A stretch of DNA of 64,000 nt. Origin: an uncultured Selenomonadales bacterium (GTDB lineage Bacteria; Bacillota; Negativicutes; Acidaminococcales; Acidaminococcaceae). A program made the translations under genes and the position numbers. This document shows positions 52,132-60,475 of this stretch, one piece after another (within the stretch, counting starts at the first letter, position 1; every line of letters begins with the position of its first letter). A model generated the notes under the pieces. It worked only from the letters and a program-made list of their open reading frames with translations. It searched no databases and was not told the DNA's origin. Where the stretch lies: NCBI GenBank assembly GCA_900315345.1, contig OMYP01000002.1:43572-107571 (forward strand). The letters are read 5' to 3'.

Positions 52132-53076
52132 TCAATCTCCGGAATTGTACATTTCGCTCAACAGCCGGATTTCCTCCTTCATTCGATTCACCACGGCTTC
52201 CGGCGCCACAATCTTCACGCCGTTTCCCAGCGCCATGATCCAACCCAGGAACTGGCTGCTGACCGCCACATTCACCGTAGTACGGAAATGGCCTTCGTCC
52301 ACAGGACTGATGGAAATTTCTTTGCCAAACCGGTCAATGAGCACGCCGACCATTTCGTTTTCCGCTTCCAGCGTTATCCGGCATTCTTCCCCGCCGTATA
52401 CGCCGAACAGGCTCTTGGTGTACCGGGGCATATCAAATTCTTTAAATTTTTCTTTGCCTTTGCGTTTTTTATCCAGCAGCTCGATCTTCAGCATTTTGTC
52501 GACCCGGTAATGCTTGATTTTTCGCTCTTCCCCATCGTAGCCAACCAGATAATAATTTTCGTCGTCCCACATCAGGCCCCAGGGACTCACTTCATACCAG
52601 GCGCCGCCCTTCCGCAGTTCCATTTCCTTTTTTACGTTCCACCGGTAATACTTAAACTGAATCTGGCAGTCGCTGCCGATGGCCTCGTGAATTTTATCCA
52701 CGTTAAAGTAAATGCTTTCGTTCACAGTCTTAACCCGGCCGGTAATGAAAACCTGCCGCTGCAGTTTCCGGGCTTCGTATTTACTGGTGAGGGATTCCAG
52801 TTTCCGTATCAGCTTGTTCGATTTTTTCCCTGTTATAAATTTAGCCGCCTGTACCGAATCCACCAGAAGTTTCAGTTCCGGCAGTTCAAATTCCCGGTTT
52901 CCTATATGGTAATAAAAATTCCTTTGGGCCTGCACTTTTATGATATCAAGTCCGTAATGCCGCAGCTCTTCAAAGTCAGTGTACAGCGTTTTCCGGTCTG
53001 CGTTCACGCCGCAGTCGTTCAACCGTTCCGTAATCTGCGCAAGGGTAAGGGAATGCTGGTCGTCGGTTTCCCGCAT
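52132..53076 (-). CDS. WYL-domain transcriptional regulator (possible 5' frameshift)
   Basis: A 314-aa regulator with an N-terminal helix-turn-helix (about 10-40, LTLAQITERLNDCGVNADRKTLYTDFEEL), a WYL domain (about 140-210, with the GGAWYEVSPWGLMWDDENYYLVGYD ligand-pocket block) and a WCX-like C-terminus. WYL proteins sense nucleotides and often control defence genes. Relatives usually begin about 20 residues earlier with a QKLKLLYLAKIL-type helix; that sequence is present just upstream in the same frame but ends at a stop, while an ATG at 53140 reads into it only if one G of the GGG run at 53120-53122 is ignored. So the gene may carry a frameshift or use a start at 53076. Confidence 0.85.
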   Translation of the reverse strand: MRETDDQHSLTLAQITERLNDCGVNADRKTLYTDFEELRHYGLDIIKVQAQRNFYYHIGNREFELPELKLLVDSVQAAKFITGKKSNKLIRKLESLTSKYEARKLQRQVFITGRVKTVNESIYFNVDKIHEAIGSDCQIQFKYYRWNVKKEMELRKGGAWYEVSPWGLMWDDENYYLVGYDGEERKIKHYRVDKMLKIELLDKKRKGKEKFKEFDMPRYTKSLFGVYGGEECRITLEAENEMVGVLIDRFGKEISISPVDEGHFRTTVNVAVSSQFLGWIMALGNGVKIVAPEAVVNRMKEEIRLLSEMYNSGD

Positions 53077-53171
53077 TAAAATTTTCGCCAGGTACAGCAG
53101 TTTCAGTTTCTGGTTATCGCCCTTTGTTATTTTGATTCATCTCCTACGAACGTGTAAGCAATGCAGTTTAT

Positions 53172-53204
53172 TAAAAAGCAGTCCCAAAAAATTTCAGGAC
53201 TGCT
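53172..53204 (-). terminator. Terminator of the nitroreductase gene
   Basis: Stem AGCAGTCC / GGACTGCT followed on the minus strand by TTTTTAAT. Confidence 0.8.
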
Positions 53205-53227
53205 CATGGTATTTTGAATTCCATATC

Positions 53228-53878
53228 TCATTTTATAAACGTAACCACGTCATGCAAACTCTTCCGCGTCCGGGCCTTCGGCGCTTCGTCCCCATAGCCG
53301 AAAGCAAGGGCTGCCACCAGCATACCATGGCTCAGGTTTTTCTTTTCCATCCATTCCGAAAGTTCCGGATAGGCAAAGAAGATATCGCAGATCCACAGGC
53401 TGCCGATGCCCAGCTCCTGCGCCGCCAGCAGCATGTTTTCCACGGCAGCGGCAACAGACTGCACGTTGCAGAGCTCCGCCACCCGCTCATCCACAGAGAG
53501 GTTTGAAGCAAAATCCGTACAGCGGCCAAGGTCATTGGAAACCAGCACCACCACCGGTGCTTCCCGCATCACATTCACACTGGTAAAAGCGCCGTTAATG
53601 AACTTCATGCTGTCCGGCAAAAAGGGTTCGTGGGCCTTGATCTCCAGATTCAGCCCCCGCTCCATCACCTGAGCCAGCTCTTCCTTCGCATCCCCCCGCA
53701 CTACCGTAAAGTGCCAGGGCTGCCGGTTCTTGGAAGAAGGCGCCGCAATGCCCGCCTCCAGAATCGTATGCAGGTCCATTTCGGAAATGGCATCCGGCTT
53801 GAATTTTCGGATGCTGCGCCGGTCTTTAATCGCCTGCAATGCCGATATTACTTTCTTTTCTTTTTCGCCATCCTCCAT
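53228..53878 (-). CDS. Nitroreductase-family FMN protein (second)
   Basis: A 216-aa flavoprotein: DRRSIRKFKPDAI, AAPSSKNRQPWHFTVV and ELGIGSLWICDIFF are the nitroreductase signatures. It is longer than the copy at 35685 and of a different subgroup. The start at 53878 follows GAGGGAAG by about 6 bases; a longer reading has no site. Confidence 0.9.
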   Translation of the reverse strand: MEDGEKEKKVISALQAIKDRRSIRKFKPDAISEMDLHTILEAGIAAPSSKNRQPWHFTVVRGDAKEELAQVMERGLNLEIKAHEPFLPDSMKFINGAFTSVNVMREAPVVVLVSNDLGRCTDFASNLSVDERVAELCNVQSVAAAVENMLLAAQELGIGSLWICDIFFAYPELSEWMEKKNLSHGMLVAALAFGYGDEAPKARTRKSLHDVVTFIK

Positions 53879-53957
53879 AATATCTTCCCTCTTTTGTCTT
53901 TTTTTGTTTAACAACTATGGTAGTTGCGTAGAGAGATTGAGCTTTTGCAAAATCTTT

Positions 53958-54752
53958 TTACGCTAAATTCATTCTGCTAAAAAGCACCCGCGCATTCTTC
54001 GTACTCTGTTCCGCAATATGCGCAAAATCCGTGCCCCGGACCAGGGCCGCGTTCTGCGCAACAAATTCCGTCATGGACGGGTCGTTCCGCCGTCCCCGGA
54101 ACGGTTCCGGCGCCAGATAGGGACAGTCTGTTTCCAGTACAAACAATTCTTCCGGACAGGCCACCAGCACTTCCCGCACCTTTTTATTATTCTTATAAGT
54201 AGAGGTACCGCCGAAGCCCAGGTAATATCCCCGCTTCCACAGTTCCTTCGCCATTTCCAGGGAACCGGAAAAGCAGTGGAACACCGCCTTCAGTTCTTTC
54301 GGCGCCTCGTTTTGGAAAAAAGCCAGGCAGTCCCCGTGGGCCTCCCGGTCATGGATCACCACCGGCAGATCCAAAGAATACGCCAGATCGCACTGCTGCT
54401 TCAGCCGCAGCAGCTGCACCTCCTTCGGCTCATTTTCCTTCCAGTAATAATCCAGCCCGATCTCCCCGATGGCCACTACTTTTTCGTGCTCCCGGACCAG
54501 CTTTTCCAGTTCGGCGATATAACTTTCGTCTTTAATGCCAGCCAGATCCTCCGGATGCCAGCCCACCGCCGCATAAACAAAATTGTACTGCTCGGCCATT
54601 TCCACAGAAGCCACCGACGATTCGTAAGTCGTACCCTGGGTGATGACCGCCTCCATATCCCTGGCCAGCCGCTCCATCACCACAGCCCGGTCACTGTCGA
54701 AACGACCGTCATCCAAATGGGCGTGAGTATCTATAATACCTAAACGTGACAT
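53958..54752 (-). CDS. tatD: TatD-family metal-dependent deoxyribonuclease
   Basis: A 264-aa TIM-barrel hydrolase. DTHAHLDD gives the HxH metal ligands, GEIGLDYYW the Glu, VIHDREAH and VFHCFSG further His ligands, and LETDCPYLAPEPFRGRRNDP the terminal block. The start at 54752 has GAAAGG 6 bases upstream; the frame upstream reads into a palindromic repeat. It follows metG as in many Firmicutes. Confidence 0.94.
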   Translation of the reverse strand: MSRLGIIDTHAHLDDGRFDSDRAVVMERLARDMEAVITQGTTYESSVASVEMAEQYNFVYAAVGWHPEDLAGIKDESYIAELEKLVREHEKVVAIGEIGLDYYWKENEPKEVQLLRLKQQCDLAYSLDLPVVIHDREAHGDCLAFFQNEAPKELKAVFHCFSGSLEMAKELWKRGYYLGFGGTSTYKNNKKVREVLVACPEELFVLETDCPYLAPEPFRGRRNDPSMTEFVAQNAALVRGTDFAHIAEQSTKNARVLFSRMNLA

Positions 54753-54785
54753 AGAAAGCCTTTCAACAAAATAATAATGAATGTA

Positions 54786-54950
54786 GCGTGGCAAGACTGA
54801 TCAAAACATTGTGCGTGTTTGCGTAATTTCATGAGACGAAATGCGCCGTCGTGGCAAGACTGTTTGAGGGCGAAGCCCGAGTTTCGCAGCCACAGGCGCA
54901 TGAGTCCATGAAATAGCAAACGCAAACAGTTTTGGGCAGTCTCGCCACGC
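54786..54950. repeat. 165-bp palindromic element between metG and tatD
   Basis: Outer arms GCGTGGCAAGACTG...CAAAAC and GTTTTG...CAGTCTCGCCACGC, inner arms GTTTGCGT-ATTTCATG-ATGCGCC-GTGGC with their complements, and a central GGGC-GAA-GCCC hairpin. The 5' outer arm sequence GTGGCAAGACTG also recurs internally as a direct copy. It looks like a mobile repeat of the REP/ERIC/MITE kind or a large RNA hairpin in the metG-tatD transcript. Confidence 0.8.
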
Positions 54951-54970
54951 ACACAACTTATTTGTAATGA

Positions 54971-57268
54971 TTATTTCACTTTGCTTCCACTCTTGATATT
55001 AGGCGCATCCGCCAGCACCAGGTTGCCTTCCCCGTCGGAAGCCGCCAGCAGCATACCGTAGGACATAATGCCCCGCAGCTTGGTAGGTTTCAGGTTCTTG
55101 ATCACGATTACGTTGCGGCCCACCAGTTCTTCCGGTGTGTAGTACTGGGCGATGCCGGACACGATGGTCCGTTCCTCTTCCCCTAACTGCACCTGGATCT
55201 TCATGAGCTTATCGGTCTTGGGAACCCGTTCTGCCGATAAAATTTTCGCTACCCGCAGATCGATCTTGGCGAAGTCGTCAATGGTGATCTCGCCCTCGGC
55301 CGCCGGGGCAGATTTTTTCGCATCGGCACCCATGGCCGCTTCCAAAGCCGCGTTCTTTACTTCCGTAGCCGTGCGCACCGCATCGTCCGCCGCCGCGCTG
55401 ACCCGGGCTCTTGCGGAAGCTACCGCTGCCAGCACCGCGCCGCCAACCGCTTTGGCTGCGTCGCCTGCCGCCGCAACAGCATCGCTGGCCGCATCTGCCG
55501 CAGAGTTTGCTTTTTTCGCCGCCGCTTCTTTGGCTGCCAGTGCTTTCGCTTTAGCTTCTTCTGCTTTCGCCTGGGCTTCCGCTAAAGCGTCTGCTTTTTT
55601 CGGTTCCGCTTTCTTATTTTTATTGACAGCCGGTTTGGCCGGTTCCGGATGATATTCTTCATGCTTTCCGGTTTCCGGATTATACACCTTACCGGCATAT
55701 TTTTTGGTTGCACCGATCAACGTACGGCCATCCGGTAACACGTCGATGCGGGGATACAAAGGCTCGCCCTTTACCACTTTGGTTCCGTCGGCAATGCCGC
55801 CCCACTTCAGATCCGCCAGCAGGTTCTGCTCTTTGCATTCCAGCCCCAGCTGCCGTAAGATCTCCGGCGTGGTTCCCGGTACATAAGGCTCGATCATAAC
55901 GGCCACAAAACGCAGCACCTCCGCCAGGTTGTACAGCACCAGATGCAGACGGTCGTCATCGGCCGGATCCTTCGCCAGCTTCCAGGGCGCCGTGTCGTCA
56001 ATGTATTTGTTGGCGCTGGCGATTAGTCCCCATACGGCTTTAATGGCATCGTTGATCTCCATCTTGTCCATATGTTCCCGATAGGCGGCCAGCGTGGATT
56101 CCGCCAGCTTCATCAGGGCGGTGTCCACATCCTGTGCCACGGAAGGACAGTTCTTCAGTTGGCCTTCATGATATTTTTCCACCATGCTTACGGTCCGGTA
56201 CAGCAGATTGCCCAGGTCGTTGGCCAGGTCTGCATTGATCCGGTTGATGAGGGCATCCCGGCTGAAGTTGCCGTCGCTGCCCAGATTGATCTCCCGCAGC
56301 AGGAAATAGCGGATAGCATCGGCGCCGAATTCATCGATCAGGCCGTTAGGATCCACTACGTTGCCGATGGATTTGCTCATTTTGGTGCCGTCCACTACCA
56401 GCCAGCCGTGGCCGTACACTTTCTTCGGAATTTCTTCCCCCATGGCCATCAGCATAATGGGCCAGATAATAGAATGGAAACGAACGATCTCCTTGCCTAC
56501 CAGATGGATATCCGCCGGCCAGAATTTATGGAACATTTCCTCATTTGACTTAAACCCGATGGCGGTCATATAGTTCAGCAGGGCGTCGAACCACACATAT
56601 ACCACATGCTTGGGATCGAAGGGCGCCTTGATGCCCCAGTCGAAAGACGTACGGGTCACGCACAGATCTTCCAGCCCCTGCTTAATGAAGTTGATCATTT
56701 CGTTGCGGCGGGCCACCGGCTGGATAAAGTCGGGATGCTCGTCAATATACTGGAGCATGCGGTCCGCATATTTGCTCATTTTGAAGAAATAACTTTCTTC
56801 CTGCATCTTCTCTACCGGGCGGCCACAGTCGGGGCAGTTGCCGTCCACCAGCTGATGCTCGGTCCAGAAGGATTCGCAGGGCACGCAGTACCAGCCTTCG
56901 TAATTCTTTTTATAAATATCCCCCTGATCGTAGATCTGCTGCATCACAGCCTGCACCACTTTTTCGTGGCGCTCCTGGGTGGTGCGGATAAAATCGTCGT
57001 TGGTCACTTCCAGCCGTTTCCACAGGCTCTGGAAAGTAGCCACGATCCGGTCCACATATTCAATGGGAGTGATTCCCAATTCTTCCGCCTTACGCTGGAT
57101 CTTCTGGCCGTGCTCATCGCTGCCGGTGAGGAAAAATACATCTTCCCCCTTGGCCCGGTGGTAACGGGCAATGGCGTCCGCAATGGTAGTGCAGTAAGCA
57201 TGGCCGATGTGCAGCTTCTCACTGGGATAATAAATCGGTGTGGTAATAAAAAACGGTTTCTTTTCCAT
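54971..57268 (-). CDS. metG: Methionyl-tRNA synthetase with Ala-rich linker and C-terminal tRNA-binding domain
   Basis: A 765-aa class I synthetase. PIYYPSEKLHIGHAYC has the HIGH motif, CVPCESF...CPDCGRP the zinc knuckle, TKMSKSIGN the KMSKS motif; an anticodon-binding helical domain follows (about 380-530). A Trbp111/EMAP-type domain ends the protein (about 660-765, TIDDFAKIDLRVAKI...SYGMLLA). Between them lies an Ala/Lys/Glu-rich linker of about 110 residues (about 550-655), making the protein roughly 100 residues longer than usual dimeric MetRS. It is followed by the palindromic element and tatD. Confidence 0.95.
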   Translation of the reverse strand: MEKKPFFITTPIYYPSEKLHIGHAYCTTIADAIARYHRAKGEDVFFLTGSDEHGQKIQRKAEELGITPIEYVDRIVATFQSLWKRLEVTNDDFIRTTQERHEKVVQAVMQQIYDQGDIYKKNYEGWYCVPCESFWTEHQLVDGNCPDCGRPVEKMQEESYFFKMSKYADRMLQYIDEHPDFIQPVARRNEMINFIKQGLEDLCVTRTSFDWGIKAPFDPKHVVYVWFDALLNYMTAIGFKSNEEMFHKFWPADIHLVGKEIVRFHSIIWPIMLMAMGEEIPKKVYGHGWLVVDGTKMSKSIGNVVDPNGLIDEFGADAIRYFLLREINLGSDGNFSRDALINRINADLANDLGNLLYRTVSMVEKYHEGQLKNCPSVAQDVDTALMKLAESTLAAYREHMDKMEINDAIKAVWGLIASANKYIDDTAPWKLAKDPADDDRLHLVLYNLAEVLRFVAVMIEPYVPGTTPEILRQLGLECKEQNLLADLKWGGIADGTKVVKGEPLYPRIDVLPDGRTLIGATKKYAGKVYNPETGKHEEYHPEPAKPAVNKNKKAEPKKADALAEAQAKAEEAKAKALAAKEAAAKKANSAADAASDAVAAAGDAAKAVGGAVLAAVASARARVSAAADDAVRTATEVKNAALEAAMGADAKKSAPAAEGEITIDDFAKIDLRVAKILSAERVPKTDKLMKIQVQLGEEERTIVSGIAQYYTPEELVGRNVIVIKNLKPTKLRGIMSYGMLLAASDGEGNLVLADAPNIKSGSKVK

Positions 57269-57417
57269 TGGCTTTCCCTTTCTTTCTTATGTCTCTGTAT
57301 TACAGAATAATAAACTTTTTCAAATTCCTCTTGCGTCTCTTTGCTCTGCAGTTAGCCGCGAAAAAATTACGTCTGAACGACAAGAAACAAATTAGAAACT
57401 TTCATTTTATTATTTTA

Positions 57418-58254
57418 CTATTTTTCCTGCTCCTGAATCAAGCGGTTATATAAATCCCGTTTGGGAATTTTAAACTGTTTTGCAATCTGGGCCAGGGCTT
57501 CTTTCTTGGGAATGCCCGCTGCAATTTTTTCCTTTACTGCTTCCAGCGGGTCTTTTTCTTCTTCATCCTCTGCCGGAACCTCTTGGGCTTGGGCGATAAC
57601 TAAAACGAATTCACCCCGGGGCGTGTTTTCTTTTAAATAGGTAATCGCCTGGGACACCGTGCCCCGCCAGAATTCTTCGTGAAGTTTTGTCAGCTCCCGG
57701 CCGAAAGCCATCTGCCGGTCACCCCACGCTGCCAAAATTTCTTCCAGCACATCCACGATGCGGTGGGGCGCTTCATATAAAACCACCGTGGCCGGAATAT
57801 TTTTCCATTTTTCCAGCTGTTCCTTCCGGTTCTTTTTGCTTTTCGGCAAAAAGGCGCCGAAAAAAAACGGAGTGGAAGGCAGTCCCGATGCAACCAGGGC
57901 CGTCAGGCAGGCATTGGCCCCCGGCACCGGCACAACGGTAACGCCCTTTTCGATGGCCAGCTTCGCCATGGCCTCCCCGGGATCGGAAATCCCCGGGAAC
58001 CCCGCATCGGTCACCAGGGCGATATTTTTTCCCTCCAGCAGCTCCTGCAGCAGCACCGGGCCCTGCTTTTCTTTATTATTTTCATCGTAATGGATCAGCT
58101 TCCCCTTAATGGAAAAATGATTCAGCAGCTGCAGGGTGCGCCGGGTGTCCTCCGCCGCGATAAGATCTGCCGCTGCCAGAACCTCCAGGGCCCTGGGCGT
58201 CATGTCTCCCAGGTTCCCGATAGGGGTTGCAACTAAAAATAATGTGCCTGACAT
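57418..58254 (-). CDS. rsmI: 16S rRNA (C1402-2'-O)-methyltransferase
   Basis: A 278-aa tetrapyrrole-methylase-fold enzyme. LFLVATPIGNLGDMTPRALEVL, AAEDTRRT, VTDAGFPGISDPG and PFFFGAFLPKSKKNR, YEAPHRIVD are RsmI signatures. It methylates 16S rRNA C1402 with RsmH. The start at 58254 has GGAG 5 bases upstream. Confidence 0.95.
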   Translation of the reverse strand: MSGTLFLVATPIGNLGDMTPRALEVLAAADLIAAEDTRRTLQLLNHFSIKGKLIHYDENNKEKQGPVLLQELLEGKNIALVTDAGFPGISDPGEAMAKLAIEKGVTVVPVPGANACLTALVASGLPSTPFFFGAFLPKSKKNRKEQLEKWKNIPATVVLYEAPHRIVDVLEEILAAWGDRQMAFGRELTKLHEEFWRGTVSQAITYLKENTPRGEFVLVIAQAQEVPAEDEEEKDPLEAVKEKIAAGIPKKEALAQIAKQFKIPKRDLYNRLIQEQEK

Positions 58255-58327
58255 AAAATCTCCAAAATCCAAAAATATTATAAACCAACTTTTAATAGTG
58301 TGAAAAGATTTTACAAAGCTATTTGTG

Positions 58328-58684
58328 TTATTTCAATACTCCCCAATGCCCGTAACGTTTGCCGCCAACACGCTCGATACGGCCTGAAGATTTTAAAGAA
58401 TTCATTACTCGTTGCACGATGCGCCTTGTTGTATTGAGCGCTTTTGCAATTTCATCTTGAGATATTGCAGGATTATCTTTCAGAATTTTTATAATGTCAA
58501 ATGCCAACGTGTCTTCCAAAGCACCGTGTGCTTTGGCACTTTGGTGCTTTGGTGCTTTGGAGCCCTCTTCTTTCTCTTTATCCTCTTTTATCAACGCACT
58601 CTGCAACGCGGTAAAATGCACGCGAATCCCGTTGCCTCGCAACTCATAACGTGGAATCTCAGAACCAATATTCTTCATCAACAT
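58328..58684 (-). pseudogene. C-terminal remnant of an AlbA_2/ATP-binding-type regulator
   Basis: 118 codons starting at an ATG that looks fortuitous. IGSEIPRYELRGNGIRVHF resembles the end of the ATPase-like part of COG2865 proteins, and the rest is a winged helix (NPAISQDEIAKALNTTRRIVQRVMNSL) common at their C-termini. The N-terminal AlbA_2 and ATP-binding domains are missing; the complete relative is at 60476. The 5' end is fused to the next fragment by a junction at about 58660-58684. Confidence 0.7.
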
Positions 58685-58956
58685 TCCTTCGTTGATATTG
58701 TAAATTCATAATTGGATCAATTTCTTTTAAAATAACTTGCGTTACGTTTAAATCTCTTATCCTCCTGGCTGTAACTAAAAACTGTCTGTTACGAGGAAAG
58801 ATTATTTCTTCGTAAAGAACTTCCTTGCCTGAATAACCGTCAATTTGCATATAAACCAGTTGTGTATCTGCTTTTTCAATTTTTTTCCTTATTCCATTTA
58901 AACTGTTATTTTCTATGCCAGCACCTGTCAAATCCCTGCGCGTCCTACTTGTTAAA
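58659..58956 (-). pseudogene. C-terminal remnant of an unidentified (nuclease-like?) protein
   Basis: About 95 codons with no plausible start, lying after the YhcG stop. The frame reads ENNSLNGIRKKIEKADTQLV, then a YMQIDGYSGKE strand and RNRQFLVTARRIRDLNVTQVI. The helix-strand pattern recalls small C-terminal toxin nuclease domains of phage and CDI proteins, but I cannot name a family. It overlaps the next remnant by 26 bases in another frame, showing two fragments joined by deletion. Confidence 0.4.
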
Positions 58957-60063
58957 TTATATATCCTTCTTCTGCTCCGCCTGCTGCAACAGAAAGAAAC
59001 GCTTCTGCGTTTCAATTTCTGCGCGAAGCTGTTCTTCCGAAGGAAGAAACAATTTGTATTTAGAAGCAAAAAGCTGTTCATTCCCATGAAGCACAGAGTA
59101 TTTCGCAATATCCTCGTCTGTATCCGCACATAAAACAATACCCAACGTCGGGTTATCGTCACTGCGCTTTTTCAGTTCATCATACATGCGGATATACATA
59201 TCCATTTGTCCAACATCCTGATGGGTGATTTTACTTGTCTTTAAATCAATCAGCACAAAGCATTTCAGAATGTAGTTGTAAAATACCAAGTCAATGAAAT
59301 AATCTTCTTTCTCAGTATGAATATGCTGCTGCCTGGCAACAAACGCATAGCCTTTCCCCAATTCCATCAAAAATTTTTGCAGGTTGCTAATAATAGCTTG
59401 TTCCAAATCTGATTCATAATATTTTGTGTCCTGCTGCATGCCTAAAAATTCCGCAATCACAGGGTTCCGGATAAATTCCAGCTTGTCCTGCAAAGGTGCG
59501 GCATGCTCTTTCATCTCCGCTTCTACTCCAGCCGGGTCTTGGGTTTTCAGCATCCGATAATAATATTGGGTAGATATGTTGCGTTGCAGGGTACGCACAC
59601 TCCAATTCTGCTCGCAAGCTTCTTTTTCATACCAGCTGCGGGCAATGGGATCATTTACCTGAAGTAGTACGCGATAATGCGACCAAGTTAAGTTCGCCAA
59701 TTGTCGCCACGCTGTGGCGACAATTTCATCATCGGAATTATCTTGTGATTGTCGCCTCACTGTGGCGACAATCTTTGGATACATTTGATAGAAGTTCAGA
59801 TAACGATATAAAGAGGCTCTGTCGTAGCCTTTTCCGTATTTTTCACTGAGAAATGCAGAAAGGGATGCTATCGTTTTTCTTCCATACTCGGCCCGGCCTT
59901 CTCCTCCCAGTTCCTCTTCCGCAATCCGTTTGCCCAATAGCCAGTTGCGAATCACAAGCGTGCGGTCAACCGCTTTAAAAGCATATCGTTGTGCCAATTC
60001 TATAATAGAGGATGCATCCTTAAGGATGTCGCCACTACTGGGATACAAAATTATATCATCCAT
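58957..60063 (-). CDS. DUF1016/YhcG-family PD-(D/E)XK nuclease
   Basis: A 368-aa protein of the YhcG family. The N-terminal helical DUF1016 part (about 5-150: VRNWLLGKRIAEEEL-type start, ASLYRYLNFYQMYP, LTWSHYRVLLQV) is followed by the nuclease domain with DYFIDLVFYNYILKCFVLIDLK, giving the D and DxK residues. The family is common in mobile and defence islands and may be linked to restriction or retron-like functions. The start at 60063 follows AAGGA by 5 bases. Two near-perfect palindromes sit inside the coding sequence, repeating the residues IVAT and adding about 14 residues. Confidence 0.88.
   Translation of the reverse strand: MDDIILYPSSGDILKDASSIIELAQRYAFKAVDRTLVIRNWLLGKRIAEEELGGEGRAEYGRKTIASLSAFLSEKYGKGYDRASLYRYLNFYQMYPKIVATVRRQSQDNSDDEIVATAWRQLANLTWSHYRVLLQVNDPIARSWYEKEACEQNWSVRTLQRNISTQYYYRMLKTQDPAGVEAEMKEHAAPLQDKLEFIRNPVIAEFLGMQQDTKYYESDLEQAIISNLQKFLMELGKGYAFVARQQHIHTEKEDYFIDLVFYNYILKCFVLIDLKTSKITHQDVGQMDMYIRMYDELKKRSDDNPTLGIVLCADTDEDIAKYSVLHGNEQLFASKYKLFLPSEEQLRAEIETQKRFFLLQQAEQKKDI
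59699..59773. repeat. Two intragenic palindromes in the YhcG gene
   Basis: ATTGTCGCCAC-N-GTGGCGACAAT type palindromes at 59699-59726 and 59747-59773, separated by about 20 bases and in frame with the coding sequence. Confidence 0.8.
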
Positions 60064-60266
60064 TACTATCCTTCTTTCTGTAATTACTGGTCTTGTCGGC
60101 TCCCCTTCCGCCTGGTCGTAAAAACGACCAACTTCAAAACGCAAAACCAGACGTAGTGCGGGTTTTGGTTCCTTTTACTCTTAAGTTTTTAAATGTAGAA
60201 CCTTATTGGAAGCTTTGACAGCAATCATTGAACGGCTGTCAATACAAACTGAAAGAGAGCGGAAGT

Positions 60267-60401
60267 TTAGGGTTTGCGCAGAAATTCTCCTGTTCGCGTA
60301 CACCTTCGTACTCTTCCGCCTTCTTCACTCATATTTTCTGTAAGATGATCCGCTAAAAACTCATTTGCTTTCTTCATAACTTTTTCTGACATAAATGACA
60401 T
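60267..60401 (-). CDS. Small hypothetical protein (44 aa)
   Basis: A 44-aa basic protein MSFMSEKVMKKANEFLADHL, ending RTGEFLRKP, with AAAGGG 8 bases before the ATG. No family recognised. It lies 75 bases downstream of the AlbA_2 gene in the same direction. Length and Shine-Dalgarno make it plausible but not certain. Confidence 0.45.
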   Translation of the reverse strand: MSFMSEKVMKKANEFLADHLTENMSEEGGRVRRCTRTGEFLRKP

Positions 60402-60475
60402 AACGCTTACCCTTTTTCTTTTTATGGAAACACTGTTTTGGAAATTTGACATTGACAAAATAAATGAAGGACCAA

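Noticed and set aside
58659..59162. A 167-aa frame as one gene
   Set aside because: Its first half is a shadow of the YhcG gene in another frame; only the second half after the YhcG stop looks like coding sequence, and it has no start.
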